Counted from the stretch's first letter, positions 1 through 12,460 are shown. The stretch: 64,000 bases of DNA from Sorex araneus (GCF_027595985.1 NC_073307.1:46470094-46534093); one strand, 5' to 3'. Made by a program: numbers and translations. Notes: generated from the letters alone by a model not told the origin.

Positions 1-468
1 TTCCCAGTCCCCATCACATCTTCTTCATTTTCATTAGAGTTTCATAATTCCCATTACATACAGCTTTGGATTTGTCACTAGACTTAGCACCAGAAAACAC
101 CGTCAGGTTTTATCTGCACTGGCGGTTCACTGGCCAGGTCTCACCTGTCCCAGGTGGGCAGCAATTATAACTGACAATAAATAAATGCCCCAACCTGCAG
201 AAGCTTAACTCTCAGCTTTGGAATTTAATTCTTCATCCCTCCTGCCACATGTCTCCACCCTCTGAGAAGTCACACTGCCGGTCTTCCACGGAAAGAGTTT
301 TCTTTTTTTTTTTTTTTTTTATTTAATTGACTGGTCTGTGAAGCAAGGATAGGTGTGGTCCTCCTAGAAGAAAATTAGCACCAGACATGAAAACCATCAC
401 AATAAAAACTTACAAACAGTGATCCTTGAAAGAAGAAACCCTATGGGTCTCCAGGATATAATTTGAAT
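1..468. other. Intergenic, unassigned
   Basis: No gene seen. A 20-bp T run at about 302-321 may be the A-tail of an old minus-strand retroposon, but I cannot place the rest of it. Confidence 0.4.
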
Positions 469-812
469 TACAAAAATCCAAGCTAGTGTAGCCCAATGAT
501 ACCTACTCGCTCCAGGAATAGAAAGAGCCTCAAATCGTTCATTCAGAGACTTGACGAAGAAATCTGACCTTCTAGTTGGTGGGCGGCCACGAGGTCTTCT
601 GACGTCCCGTGGAATCCAGTCGGTAACAGCTCTAGTCCAGCGGTCGTTTCTGAACCGCATTACATGACCGGCCCATCTGATTTTTGATGCCTTGGCAAAC
701 GAGACAGGGCTACACTAGCTCTCGACAGGGACAAATGGAGATGTTACTGGCGCCCACTTGAGCAAATTGAAGATCAATGGAACTACAAGTGATACAGTGA
801 TACAAAAATTCA
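469..812. mobile_element. RTE-like LINE 3' fragment with internal inversion
   Basis: Two pieces of one LINE lie head to head. Positions 706-481 on the minus strand encode a decayed C-terminal reverse-transcriptase-ORF tail with the blocks SKIRWAGHVMRF, NDRWTRAVTDW and PRGRPPTRRSD, ending HWATLA. Positions 707-777 on the plus strand continue the same protein as ATLALDRDKWRCYWRPLEQI to a TGA at 790-792. These blocks are typical of the C-terminus of RTE/BovB-type LINE ORFs. The 14 bp at 481-494 are the exact complement of 707-720, so the pieces overlap by 14 bp. The insertion is flanked by a likely TSD (tacaaaaatcca at 469-480, tacaaaaattca at 801-812). The 3' end is a GATACAGT-like repeat, not poly-A. 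The structure fits twin priming. Confidence 0.75.
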
Positions 813-2004
813 GGGTAACTTTTCTGGGATCGCATCTATCCGGGCACAGGAATCAAGGCCAATCTGCAGTGGATACGGTTAGTACGTTCTACAGAATGAT
901 CCAGGGTGCAGACACCACACCTAAATAAATGTCAGAATCACCGATTCCAGAGCTAAATCACTGCATAATCAGTTGCAGCCAGAAGCCAGGCTCGCTGCAT
1001 CATTATCTCTGGGAGCGAGGCCCAGGAATCTGCACTCTGAGCCAGCTCCTCAGGACTGGGAGATTGGTCTGAAAGCGGTGGTTCCCCTGTGATAAAACTA
1101 CCAAATCTTCCCTCGAGACCGTAGAGACTCAGCCACTCGCCCACTGCTCATGGGGGACCTGGCGTGAACATGCCCCCTTCCCACCCCAGCTCTGCTCTGG
1201 TCCCTAAGAACCCCGCACACGAATAAACCTAGTTACATTACAATCTCCTTCCTATCAGAAGCGCAGGCTTGATGTCTTCATACAGTTTTGTAGCCAGGGA
1301 TGAGAAGGTTAAGAGACCCGCGGGACAAAAGGCATTCCGAACCCCCTCACGACGGCCGCCTACCTCCAGCTCTGCTCAACGCCCTTCCAGATGAGTTCCA
1401 GAAAGTAGCAGGTGCCCCTGGTGGATCCAGTTTCCCCCATCAGTCTTCCTCTCTCTCACTCACCTATCACAGTGGCTAACCCATTGCTACTTTGCATATT
1501 CATCTTCCCAGTTCCGCAGAGGACTCCGGCAGCTAGGCACCTGCTTATACACCACCTCACCAGTGCTCAGCTGGAAAAGAGGAAAGCATATTCTCTGGAT
1601 AAATGCACACTCAGAAGTGACCATGGTCCCGCCTACATACAGAAAATAAGAATATTAGGAAAGAGAGGAGCTTGTCCACGGTTAGCTGGACCATGGAGCT
1701 GGAGCTGGTAGACAACAGGACTGGACCACACAAGCCTCGGGATGCTGTCCAGTTGACATCTGTTTACATTATACCGGATAGGTCTAGGATCTTGCTAGAT
1801 AAGAACAAAGCTGAACATTATTCTTCCTCATCTCAAAAAGGGTAGGAATGGGGACGTGGGTTGAGGGTCCAGGGGGCCCTGAGGCAGCACTCAAAATGGT
1901 TTCATAACGCCCCCTAGCGGCCAGTATATAAACCGGTTTGTGATATTCTTTGCAAAACAGCTTGAGTGTCTAGGCCAGGATTGAGTATCATTCATGATAG
2001 ATTA
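813..2004. other. Intergenic, unassigned
   Basis: Mostly unique sequence. I recognise no exon, repeat family or RNA gene. Confidence 0.4.
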
Positions 2005-2038
2005 TCTAGGTAGGTAGGTAGGTAGATTGATAGGTAGG

Positions 2039-2121
<83 letters not shown>

Positions 2122-2130
2122 GATAGATTT
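2005..2130. repeat. (TAGG)n/(GATA)n microsatellite
   Basis: A short block of TAGG units grades into more than 20 GATA units, nearly pure from about 2036 to 2119. It is likely polymorphic in length. Confidence 0.97.
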
Positions 2131-4769
2131 AAATCCACCAAAACGGTCACGAATCCATTCAGCAACCTCTCAGTAGCTAATATTTTCCTGGAACAGAGCC
2201 AGGTGAAATGATGCGTGGGTGGATTGCCTCAGCACTGCCAACAATTTGGAGGTGGGAGGGGCCATGCAACCATCGCACAAATCGGGGTGAAAGGCCACTG
2301 GGGATGTTGAGCAGGAGATATCAGTGTTGATGCTGAGTACAACGTCATGGGGCCTCTTGGGGAAGGCGTCTCTGAAGACATTGCTGTTAAATTTGATTTT
2401 GAAAGATGAGGAAGAATTTATTACAGTGGCAAAGCGGGGAGGGAAGTGGGAGGAGGAATTTCAGGCAAAAGAAAGCTCTGTGGGGCCCAGGTGGAAGGAG
2501 AAGGCTGGGTCACACGGGAAGCTGAAGGAGGAGGCAACATAGTCACCATTATGGGAAAAGACCATGGGAATAGGGGCCCAGAGACGTGTTCCACCTGCTC
2601 CAGTGTCCCTGTTCTTAAGTAGGGGAAGAGAAAAGAGTGAGGGGATGGGTAGAGGCAGAGTGCAGAGGAGAGAGGGGTCCTGAAGCTCATGGGTGGAGTG
2701 CAGGTACAGAGAGCTCAGGCTGCAGTTCCTGCCAGGTGCTAGAAGGATGCTGAGATGCCCCATGCAGTGGAGGTAGGACAGGGCAGCAGACATATGGAAG
2801 GCTGAGCACCTTCTCCCACAGTCCGTGTGTTCAGAGCTGCAGGAGCTGGTGCCCTGGCCTGGCTCCATCCTCCTTGGATGCTTCAGGTCCTTCGATGGGC
2901 ACTGCTGCTCCTCAACACAGACCTCTCTGGGCCCAGGGAGCTGATGGGCTTTGAATCCCATGGGTCCTGCCCGCCAAGCCACAAGGCTCCAGAACCCCCA
3001 GTCATCCCAATAATGGACTCCTGTTCTGTCTTCTCATGTGCTGAACACCCTCTTCCTCAGGCCACTCTTTTTTGTCGCCCCAGTCTGGCCAACCAGGGTC
3101 TTGCTCCACACCCTAGTTCAGTTATTTTTCTCTCCAGAACTTTCTCCAGCCTTCCACAGATGCTGCTTCTGAACTCCACTCCTAGAATGCACCATACTTC
3201 AATTGCCTCTGCCCTTGGCCATCTCTCCAACAGACCTGAGGCCCTGCCGTTAGTGATGGTGCCTATTTCATCTTCACACAGCCTGACACTTGGCAGGTCC
3301 ACAGAACTGGGGCTGAGGACGTAGTACTGGGGTTAAGGCACACACCTTATATGCATATGACCCAAGGTCAGTCCTTGATGCCATGTGGTCCTCCAGGCAT
3401 TGCTGGATAGCCCTGGAGGGCCCTGAGCACTCCTGATGGAGCCCTTTGATCTCAGCACAGAAGAAGACCTCAGCCCGACACTGAACCACCAGCCTGTTTT
3501 GTCAAGTATCACTGGATTTGTCAAGTATCCTCAGGGTCCCCTGAGCACTGCTTGGAAGATCCCACCCAAAAAAATTAAGGTACCCAGAATTATTTCTTAA
3601 ATTGACCAGTAAGCAACCATAATTTTTGCTAATCCTAGTCCCCTGCTTTGCAAGCCCTGTACTTGATTACTTCCCGTGCATCCACCAGTATCACCCTCAC
3701 TGCCGCTAGCTAGCAGGTCCCTTGCCTGCTGGACTGTCTGCAGGAAAGAAGACAGCTCTGCTTCAGCCAGATAGTGACTCAACCACCTTATGACTGTGGC
3801 AACGCCTGGGGTTCCTTTCCTCCCACAGGAAATTCGAGCTGTCTACTTTTCAGATTTACTAGCCACCCAGCTCCCTACCAACATGAAGGCTGTTCACCTA
3901 CCCTTTAATGTCTAGGAATGCATTTCCAAAATGGGTTCATTTCTTACCAACTTCCAGAGGTGCTGAGGCTTGGTTCTCTCTGGGTGATCCTACAGGCCTA
4001 CGCAGATGCCAGAGCCAAACTCCCTATACAAAATAGTCTGTGTGAGCCACAGATTTCCCAGCTTGCAGGCAAAGGGATCCTAGAGACCCTGTTCAAGCAC
4101 GTGCGCGATGTGCTAGTGGGCGGTGGTGCTCTCTGGTAGTACTACCAGGAGAATGGTCAGAATCTGTCCCTGTCCTCCGAAGAGCTGACATTCTGGCAGG
4201 AAACACAAAGTTAGGCAATCCATTGCACAATTACTCACTGGCAACTGAGATGCAAACAAGAGGGAAAGTTCAGGTGCCAACAAAGTCCAGCCTGGGAGAG
4301 CGGAAGTTGGGGGTGGTCGCCTCATGGCCAGGGAGCTTTGGATGGAGAGAGCAAAGGACAAGTGAACAGCCTCAGTGAGGCCAAGAGGGAGAGGGAGCAT
4401 GCGTGTGTTCTCTCACCACCACATACATGTGTGGCGAACCACAGGTGCACTCTGTGAGCACATGAGCACATGTATGAGGGTACCCATGTATATTGTATAA
4501 GCCTGAAGACACATGTGTGTGCACAGGTGTGTCCCACCAGGAAATGTGTGTTCATGGGTTATGCGGGTTCCTGTGTGTGCCCCAAGTCTTTTACAGAGTC
4601 ACTGACATTCTTCAGTGCCTAGGCCTCCTTTCTGCCATAATGAATTGTCTCAGGGACTCTGTGGCCTGGCATATAGCCTTTCCCACTCACATACCTCTAC
4701 AATGCCAAAGACCCAGAGTGTGTGTCTCTCCACTGTTCTTATGACATGCCAGGAAGTAGGTATAGTTAT
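2131..4769. other. Intergenic, unassigned
   Basis: No supported gene. Overlapping open frames on both strands at 2461-3324 have no recognisable motif. CA/TG-rich low-complexity sequence lies at about 4390-4580. Confidence 0.4.
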
Positions 4770-4850
4770 TGCCCCATTTCTTGCTGACTGGGGCTCAGGG
4801 AGGGGAATAGTCTTTCCCAAGGTCACACAGGAAACTTTTTTGAACATAAA
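4770..4850 (-). mobile_element. MIR fragment
   Basis: The blocks ctggggctcaggg and cccaaggtcacacag are the reverse-complement MIR core. Confidence 0.6.
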
Positions 4851-5235
4851 ATCATATGCTCAAAGATCCTTCTGGTCCTTATGGCAAGAGACCCAGGGAA
4901 TGGACCATGAGGTGGTTTCCCCCACTCTTACTGCAGCAACACCCCCAAACAGTGAGTGCAAAATCTACATAAAGCCTATCCCGCTCAGTAATGTCCTTTC
5001 CATTTTTTTTGCCCTTGAACTTTGCACTTCCGTGGGGATCTATCTGACGCACCATCCACAAACTGCATCGGGGTGGGGTAATCTCCCAAAAACTGTTTCC
5101 TCATCTCTAAAATGGAGCTAGTAGTAATGCTCTCCAAACACCACTGTCTTGCAGAGGACTCCTATTCACTCATGCGGAACACTCAGCTGAGCGAATGCCC
5201 CATAGTACATGCACATTAAAATGCCACTGTCTTAG

Positions 5236-5400
5236 ATGCTACAGGGGAGTCGAGTGTCCTGAGATTGTATGCCCACTCTGTGTGCTAATGGCCTTGGAAA
5301 AAGTTACTTGACTCCTGAACTTTTCTCACTTGCAAAATGGTAATAAAAATATACCAACTTTATAAGTTTATTGAGGAAAGGATGAGGAAATGTTATTTGT
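5236..5400 (+). mobile_element. MIR fragment
   Basis: It has the MIR order: tgtgtgctaatggccttgg, aaaagttacttgactcctga, tcacttgcaaaatggtaata, then ttgaggaaaggatgaggaaa. A second short piece (ctcatctctaaaatgg) sits at about 5100-5117. Confidence 0.7.
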
Positions 5401-6233
5401 GCAGCAACAGCCCTACCAAGGGAAGCACAGGTTATTATTTTTAAATATTTTCAGCATTATAAACAGATTATTTGGGGTCTTATTTTGTCCCAGTTTGGGG
5501 TTTTAGGGTAAAATGTAAGGAAGAATCTTGTGGGACCAAGTCTGTGAGATAATGGATTGTTTGTAGTTTTTTCTGAGCCAGACCTGGCTCCTGGGTCAGT
5601 GGAAAGCCAGTTTCCCCTTGGCAGTGAGAATAGCAGTTTATTGTCACGCTGGCTCACTTCTGCTTAGATTCAGGACCATAACCACAAGTAAGTGATTCAC
5701 CTTTGCCAAAAATTATAATCATGGTCATATTCTAAATATTTATGCTACAAGAAACCAAACCTTCCCAGCCTCCAGGGTCACTTGTGCCACTCACTCACTC
5801 AATGGAGTCTATTCATTTCTCAAACTCAGAATGACTGATCGTGTGCTTGGCTCCAGGCACCTGAGGAGAAACGTACAGAAATGCACCGGGGTAACAGTCC
5901 TGGGCTATGCAGAGGACTTGAGAGAAAACAGGCTCATCTGCTCACTGCATCTCACACAATGCAAATCGGGGACTAATTTCCTGCCTCAGCTGGGAAAGGC
6001 TCTTCAGACTCATCTCAGCCCACATGCTTCTGACTAGAATTACAGGAGGGGAAGGGGAAGGGCTAGGTTAGAGAAAGGAGCCACAAAAGTGGGCCAGGAG
6101 TTTGTTCTCTGAGTCCCTAGGTCACCATCCTTCACCATGAGCCCCCTCCCTTACCCCATACGTGCTTGGACTTCAGAATCACCCACAAATCAGCAGGTTC
6201 TTGAGAAAACTTTAATCCACAGACCTTCTAGTA
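5401..6233. other. Intergenic, unassigned
   Basis: I see nothing recognisable here. Confidence 0.35.
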
Positions 6234-6245
6234 GAGTGACAAGAA

Positions 6246-6421
6246 TTTTTTTTTTTTGCTTTTTGAGCCACACCCAGTGATGCTCAGGGGTTAATCCTGG
6301 CTCTGCACTCAGGAATTACTGCTTGCAGTGCTTGGGGTACCATATGGGATGCCAGGGATCAAACCCAGGTCGGCCATGTACAAGGCAAACACCCTATCTG
6401 CTGTCCTGTGTCTCTGGTCCT
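6246..6421 (-). mobile_element. Shrew SINE type A (reference description)
   Basis: Type A is a tRNA-derived SINE of about 170 bp. Read on its own strand it has a head with an A-box-like block (ctggagcgatagcacag) and a B-box (gggttcgattcc). The body contains catatggtcccctgagcac, gagtaattcctgagtgcag and agccaggagtaacccctga, followed by an A-rich tail. This copy is antisense, with a T run at its left. It is flanked by an imperfect TSD (gagtgacaagaatttt at 6234, gagtgtcaagaatttt at 6423). The A-tail and TSD imply mobilisation by L1. Confidence 0.93.
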
Positions 6422-6479
6422 GGAGTGTCAAGAATTTTAAAACTTCACTAAAAACCATTGCTACCATGTGCTACTAACT

Positions 6480-6615
6480 AGTTTCTTATACAGGTACTTT
6501 GTTAAATATTCTCTACAACATACTATGTCATATTCACAACAACCTCATCTTTGCTCCCTTTACAAAGAGGACTCTGAAACTCTGAGGGGGAAATCACTTA
6601 AAATCACTTAAAAGT
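6480..6615 (-). mobile_element. MIR fragment
   Basis: Old reverse-complement MIR: cacaacaacctcatc, tttacaaagaggactctgaaac. Confidence 0.5.
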
Positions 6616-6633
6616 ATTATACTGGTAGTCATG

Positions 6634-6876
6634 ACCACTGTCACTGTCATCCTGTCGCTATTGACTTCCTCAAGCAGGCACCAGTAAGATCTCCATTGTG
6701 AGACTTATTGTTGCTGTTTTTGTCATATCCAATACGCCACAGGTAGCTTGCCAGGCTCTGCCATGCAGGAGAGATACTCTCAGTAGCTTGCCAGGCTCTC
6801 TGAGAGGGGCAGAGGAATCAAACTCAGGTCTGCTGCGTGCAAGGTGAACGCCCAACCCGCCGTGCTATCACTCCAG
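6634..6876 (-). mobile_element. Shrew SINE type B (reference description)
   Basis: Type B shares the type A tRNA-like head but then diverges. Its body has ctctcggagagcc, caagctaccgagagtat and ggatatgccaaaaacagtaa. Its 3' part has gagacgttactggtgcccgc and gagcaaatcgatgagcaa, and it ends in a GACAGT-type repeat instead of poly-A. This copy is antisense: the tail repeat (gaccactgtcactgtcatcc) is at the left and the head (ctatcactccag) at the right. Confidence 0.92.
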
Positions 6877-7277
6877 AAGCTCTTAGAGGAAAAGGAATTT
6901 TCCCTTTTTCTCTCCGGAAAAAAGGGGGGGAAGCTGGAAGTTGCAGAGTCCTAGTGGAACTTAACTCTGCCTGTCTTCAAGCTCAATGCCCAGGGCCACT
7001 ATAGAGCGTCCCTTGGTAGGAATGGGGTTAGACCCGCCTTAGCGCACCTCGGCAGCCAGAAAAGAGGAAGAGAGAGAAGCAAGTGAGTGGCAACAAATTT
7101 TGAAATCTAGTCCTAGAACTAAACATTCACCAAGACCCAGGACTGTGGCAATTTCTGGTGATAACAATGGACATTGATGGAGAGGGTTAGTGAGAGGACA
7201 GACAGATCAGTGGGCATCTGTTCCTGTGAAAGTAATCTGTGCCATGTAGCATGAGGAAAATGGTCTCCTCTCTTCTA

Positions 7278-7460
7278 GAGCAGTGGCATAGTAGAGTGAC
7301 TGCACCTGTGGTCGATGGAGCCAGACTGCCCAGGATTAAATCCCAGCCCTCTGCAGGGGTGCTGCCTTATGCAGTATTAGCATTTATTGAGTGCCTGTTT
7401 CTTCTTAAAACTGGTAGTGACAGCTATTTCACACTGTCATTGTGAAGATTAAATAAATTA
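7278..7460 (+). mobile_element. MIR element including 5' head
   Basis: It starts with the tRNA-like MIR head (gtggcatagtagagtgac, then ggagccagactgcccagga) and runs to the core end (cattgtgaagattaaataa). Confidence 0.7.
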
Positions 7461-7574
7461 ATTTTTGCAAAATCATCCAAAAATAATAAATATCAAGCAA
7501 GAACTCTACACTTTAGCTACATTTTTTTAATTATGTAAACTAGAGGCACTAGGACTTGATTGAATTCAAGCACT

Positions 7575-7750
7575 TGACAGCCAGAGAGAGGAAGCATTGT
7601 GCTAGAAAATATGTTTTGTATGCAAGGGAGCTATTTCTCAACCCCAGTAACACACTGGTCCCTGGGAAATTCCCAAAACAACCCCCTGAGCACTGAGCTG
7701 GAAGTAACCCCTGAACACCAGCAGGTGTGGCCCAAACTCAAAAAATAAAC
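7575..7750 (+). mobile_element. SINE type A, very diverged
   Basis: The remaining landmarks are cccctgagcactgagctgga, gtaacccctgaacaccag and a short A-rich tail at about 7740. Confidence 0.5.
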
Positions 7751-8034
7751 AGCTAGATACTTTTAACTATTAGACAACAATAGTTGACTCAATGTTACTT
7801 TGACAGAAGGTTTTATGAGTATCTTAAACTCATAGTTTCAGGCTCAAAGAGGTCACCACGCACTCAGGATCTTCCCATCTATCCTCTCAATATGCTGCCT
7901 CTCTTATGATCCCAGATGATGGCAACAGCTTCAGCATCACATCCCAACACAGTTCACACTCAGAAACAGAAAGAAAGGAACACAGAAATCTCTTGCACAA
8001 ATTGCTTGCTTCTGTGGCAGCGAAAGGATTTCCT

Positions 8035-8590
8035 GTATGGGGTGAATCAACATGGAAAGTATCATATTAAGTGAAATGAGTCAGAAAGAGAGAGACAGAC
8101 ATAGAAAGATTTCACTCATTTGTGGAATATAAAGTAGCAGAATGGAAGACTGACACCCAAGAATAGTAGAGATAAGGACCAGGAAGATTGCTCCACAGCT
8201 TAGAAGCTGGCCTCACATGCTGGGGGAGAAGGCAGTCCAGATAGAGAAGGAACCACCAAGGATGGAAGACACATGCTGAAAGTGGCAAACATGATGGCCA
8301 CTTAATACCTCTATTGCAAATTTAAATACCCAAAAGGAGAGAGAGAGAGCGCGCAAAAGAGAATGCCCTGCCACAGAGGTGGGGCGGAGGGGGGGGTCGG
8401 AGGGGATGGGGTGGAAGTGGTGGGAGGGATGCTGGGACCATTGGTGGTGCAAAATGGGCACTGATGGAGGGATGGATACTCGACCATTGTATTACTGGAG
8501 TGCAAGCATGGAAGTTTGCAAGTCTGTAACTGTACGTCTCGGTGATTCACTAATAAAAAATTTTTTTAATAAAAAATATTTTTAAAATAT
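8035..8590 (+). mobile_element. L1 3' end (5'-truncated)
   Basis: The sequence catattaagtgaaatgagtc, agaaagagagagacagac and tttgtggaatataaagtag is the conserved end of mammalian L1. A G-rich 3' UTR follows (about 8380-8430), then aataaa at about 8552 and an A/T-rich tail. It serves here as the reference for the antisense L1 ends at about 28.7, 30.5, 32.5, 40.5 and 58.4 kb. Confidence 0.85.
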
Positions 8591-9149
8591 TTTCTTTATG
8601 CCTCCTTAAAGATTTCCTTTGTCTTCGTGAGGCAGAATAGGGTGATATCATCACCCTAGCCAATGAAGAAAGCTAGAAGAGAAGATTCTCCAGCTAGGCA
8701 AAGAAGCTAGCAGAAGGAAGCTGTTGAGTGCGCAATCTACCTGCCTTGCAGGATAGACTGGGAGAAAGTGTAAGAAAGGGTGCAGGCAAACACAGAGAAA
8801 TGTCCACACACATAGATTGTATCTCACAAATAATAATGGCAAAAAGACCATGTAGAGTCTACAGAGAAGCAAGAGGCCAATGATTCCTGGGAGTCATATT
8901 CCTTCCCCACAGTTGTTGCACAGAAGTAATGGCTACTGGTGTTGTATGCCTCGTACTAACTCAGACCTGAGACTACTAGCTGCCAAGTCCCTCTCTTAAT
9001 TTGATAGATGATATAGCAATGCTATCTTAAAGATAATGAGGACAGAAGTGAAAACTGTTCAAAGCTTTTGTCTAGGAAACTGGTAAGTGGAAAATTTGAA
9101 GTGGGGCGGGAAAAAAACAGCTCTGTTGCCATAGGCACTAACTCAAAGA

Positions 9150-9350
9150 TGGGTTAACTTTGTCCGTAAAAGGTCAGATAGTAAACCTAGAATTTTCAGG
9201 CACAGTGGTCTCTGTGGGAACTACTAATCTCTCAGTGGTATGATGCATAGATAATAGAGCAGCAGATAAGTGTGGCTATGTGCCAATTAAACTTTATTTA
9301 TATTAACAGGTGGAGGGCTAGATTTTGGCCAGAGGTTATCCTTCAACAAC
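9150..9350 (+). mobile_element. hAT-type nonautonomous DNA transposon remnant
   Basis: The blocks ccgtaaaaggtcagatagta, tgtggctatgtgccaattaa and aaactttatttatatta, followed by ggctagattttggcc, match a widespread mammalian hAT-Charlie MER family I remember. I do not name the exact family. Terminal inverted repeats are not clearly visible. Confidence 0.6.
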
Positions 9351-10685
9351 CCGCTGTTCAACAAGGCAAGCTGCATAAAATTGGCAGGAAGACCGTGACT
9401 TCTAAAACTCAAGTGCAGATGCGACTGTCCGGAAGAGAAGTTGGCTGGGTGGGGTCTGTGGTGACCCGAATGCATGACTCATGGAAAGGAGGCCGTTGTA
9501 AAAATTCATTCTTCTGGCTTTTGAAGAAAAATTTATAAGGCGGGTCTTTCTGTCGCCTCAATTTTAAATACGAGCAGCCAATGAAAATGGTGAACCTGGC
9601 ATAGACTGAACAAACCCAACTGGGGGGCCCCACAGCTTGAGGGCAGACAGTTGGTGACCTCTGGCCTAGAAGATCATCCTTTCTTGAGTAACGTGCTATG
9701 ACAACCAAGTACACATGACATATTTGAGTGACACGATCCAGGAAACTTAGCACAAAGCCAGTGTGACCTACTGCTAATGGAATGCAAAACCGCTACCGTC
9801 CTGCTGGTGGTGGTCAGGCTTGTGTGAGACCCGTGCGACCGCCACAGTCAGCCTCGGAGCCGGCCTGACAGCCAGCCTCAGGCTCTGCTTTCCCTGCCCT
9901 GCCCATGATGCGGCTTCATCATGTTCTTTGACATTCAGTGCTGCCTGACACCCTGAGTACAGGCCTTCCTGACCTGCCTCCGAGGAACAATGAGGTCATG
10001 CGCAGAAAGGCACTTTGAAAACTATAAAACACATAACCCAGGCCGTGTCCACTGTGTCAGCTTGACCGGTTCCTCCTTCCACAGTCCTAAATCCAACTCC
10101 ACATCTCAGCCTTCAAGTCTGTTCTTTAGGAGTCTAAACATCTTCACCAAAGGAGAGAGCAAAAGGACTCACCCAAAGGTCCTGTCTCAGAAATCTGGAC
10201 ATCTCCTAAATGGCCCCAAGGGGCAGAAAACCCAGCATGGGACACACCTGTGATTGGCTTATTTTGTAGCTGCCCTCATCTAATCACTGACTTCTTTGCC
10301 TTTCTCACCAGATTCATAGCTCTGTGGCATTCCCGGCCTCTCCTGGGGAGCTCCTCTACTGCCCAGGTCAGCTCCCAATCTTCCCACATCTGCCCCTGCC
10401 ATCACCCTAAGGCCAGCTACCAGGAGGAGCTACCTTGACACGCCCACTCCCATTTCAAGTCCGTCTTTAGCCTCCCACAGGCTGCTATGCCAGGATCAGT
10501 AGACAGCTCTGCCAACCCAGGCATGGCCTCCTCTTGCCCTACCAGTGCTGAGCTGAAACTACATCTGAGTCCCCTTGGTGAAGACCCCTACTCAGGTGCC
10601 ACCTAATTTGATCATGAGGATTCCCACTTTCTGGTCCCTGACATCATCGTAAACCACACTTTCAACTTTCTCAGTCATTCCATGG
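9351..10685. other. Intergenic, unassigned
   Basis: No recognisable gene or repeat. Open frames at 9409-9753 and 9990-10253 lack motifs. Confidence 0.35.
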
Positions 10686-10976
10686 AGCAAAAGAAAAGGA
10701 TGAGATAGAGAGAGGGGGGAGAGTAAAAGAAAGAGTAAGAGGGAGGGAGACAGAGGTAACAGAGAGAGAAAAAAAAACAGAAATAGAATCAGAGACAGAG
10801 ACAAAGACAGAGACCAAGACAGAGAGATAAAGGCAAAGACAGTGACAGAGACAAAAAGAGAGGCAGAGAGAAAAACAGAAAGAGGTGGAGCAAGGGGGAA
10901 ACAGAAAGACACAGGGAGTAAGAGATAGAGACAAAGAGACACATAGAGAGAGGGAGTCAGAGACAAAGAGATAGAG
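10686..10976. repeat. Polypurine (AGAGAC/GAGA)n tract
   Basis: About 290 bp are almost purely A and G on the plus strand, built from loose AGAGAC and GAGA units with scattered C and T. The minus-strand frames rich in Ser/Leu here come from this composition. Confidence 0.93.
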
Positions 10977-11230
10977 ATGAGTACACAGGGTTGCAGCGAG
11001 AGAACAAGGCTAACTTCCTAGCCCACGAGCTGTGCTAGCTCAGGGACTGTTGACCCTCTAGTCCACTGAAACTGTCATTCTAAGTTAGTGGTTAAACCAG
11101 CTGTTAGTCAAAGCTTCTTCAACCTCTTTGATTATGAGGATTCCACAGGGCAGGGCTGTCTTCAACAGAAGAACAGTTTGATCTGTCTTGTATATTCTAG
11201 TCCCCATGGAACTCATTAAAATAAATGTTT

Positions 11231-11429
11231 CAGGCAGCTGGAGCGATAGTACAGTGGGCAGGGTGTTTGCCTTGCACACAGCCAGACTGGGTTCGATTCC
11301 TGGCATGGCACATGGTTCCCAGAGCTCCGCCAAGAGTAATTCCTGAGTGCAGAGCCAGGAGTCACCCCTGAGCTGGGGTACAGCTGGTTACAGCTGGGTG
11401 TGATCCCTTATAAAATATATAAAAATAAA
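11231..11429 (+). mobile_element. SINE type A
   Basis: Full head (agctggagcgatagtacag) and body, with an unusual repeat of cagctggttacagctggg near the 3' end. The TSD is ttaaaataaatgttt at 11216 and gtaaaataaatattt at 11430. Confidence 0.9.
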
Positions 11430-11445
11430 GTAAAATAAATATTTC

Positions 11446-12325
11446 CTTGCTAAAAATCAAATAAATGGACTTGGAACATCCCATGCTACTCCCTCTGCCT
11501 CTGTCCAGTATAGGAAGGCAAGTCCCATAGGACAGCTTTAAATCAGCCACATTTGTCTTTGACAAAAGGTCAGTCACATAAGAGCAGGCTGAATTTTTGT
11601 TCAGAATCTAAATAGATTCATTGTGTTTCCTATAGGGAAAAAAAAAAAAAAGTTCATACAGCTCAAATGCAGTACTTTGCGGATTAACGGTTGCAACAAG
11701 GAGAATGACTATTACTTTTACGCCACTTGAGGAAGAATCCTTATTTGTGTCTCTCTGCCTTATGGGGACAAGAGGGAGCATTTCCATTCTTCAATCTGCA
11801 AATAGAGTGATCAGTTGAGCTGTCTGTTCCTCAATGCTTAGTAACACGCCTCGCCCAGGGCCCTGGCTCATTGTCAATAGGGCAAAAACTCTTGAAGAGA
11901 TTTACTCCTTCTCACCCAAGTTTTTATTTCTCCTGTGTGGCCTATAAATTTCTCCTAGAAATTCATCAACCCCATCGTTCATAGAGGAGTTCACAGACGA
12001 GACTTGGGACATGTCCTGTGTCGAGGGGCTGGTGTGAGCTGGGGGGCTGGAATCTCATTCCTTGAATTCCCTGATGCTGACACAGACCACACTTAGATTG
12101 TGAGGAAACTTGCAGGAGTGAAGGTTGAACAGCATGGAAAAAGCAGAAAAGATATTTATCCTATTGCAATATAAATATACATTCTCAGACATGCAGAATC
12201 AAAGCTTGTTGAAATGTGGGAGGTAACAGAGATTCCACTCTTTCAGGATAATGAAGTTCAATAGACTCTGGAGGTGAACAGATTTGAACTCTGGATTCCG
12301 CACAACTGGCTATACATTTACTAGA
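11446..12325. other. Intergenic, unassigned
   Basis: AT-rich unique sequence with an A run at about 11638-11652. No gene seen. Confidence 0.35.
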
Positions 12326-12460
12326 TCGTTTGTTGCTCAAATGGTCAAGCATATTCCTTGCATGTGCAAAGCCCTTGACTTAACCCCAGGTGATCCCACT
12401 TGAGAGCTGCCTGTCCCTGGAACTATCAGGAGAGATCCCCCAAAATAGGAATAAAAACCT
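12326..12460 (+). mobile_element. SINE type A, very diverged
   Basis: Weak landmarks only: ccttgcatgtgcaaagccc and accccaggtgatccca, then ccccaaaatagg. Confidence 0.4.

Noticed and set aside
2461-3324. Overlapping frames of 173 and 165 codons on opposite strands
   Set aside because: No motif, no splice context and no resemblance to a known protein. Two strands cannot both be supported.
10592-10966. Minus-strand frames rich in Ser and Leu
   Set aside because: They are translations of the polypurine repeat.
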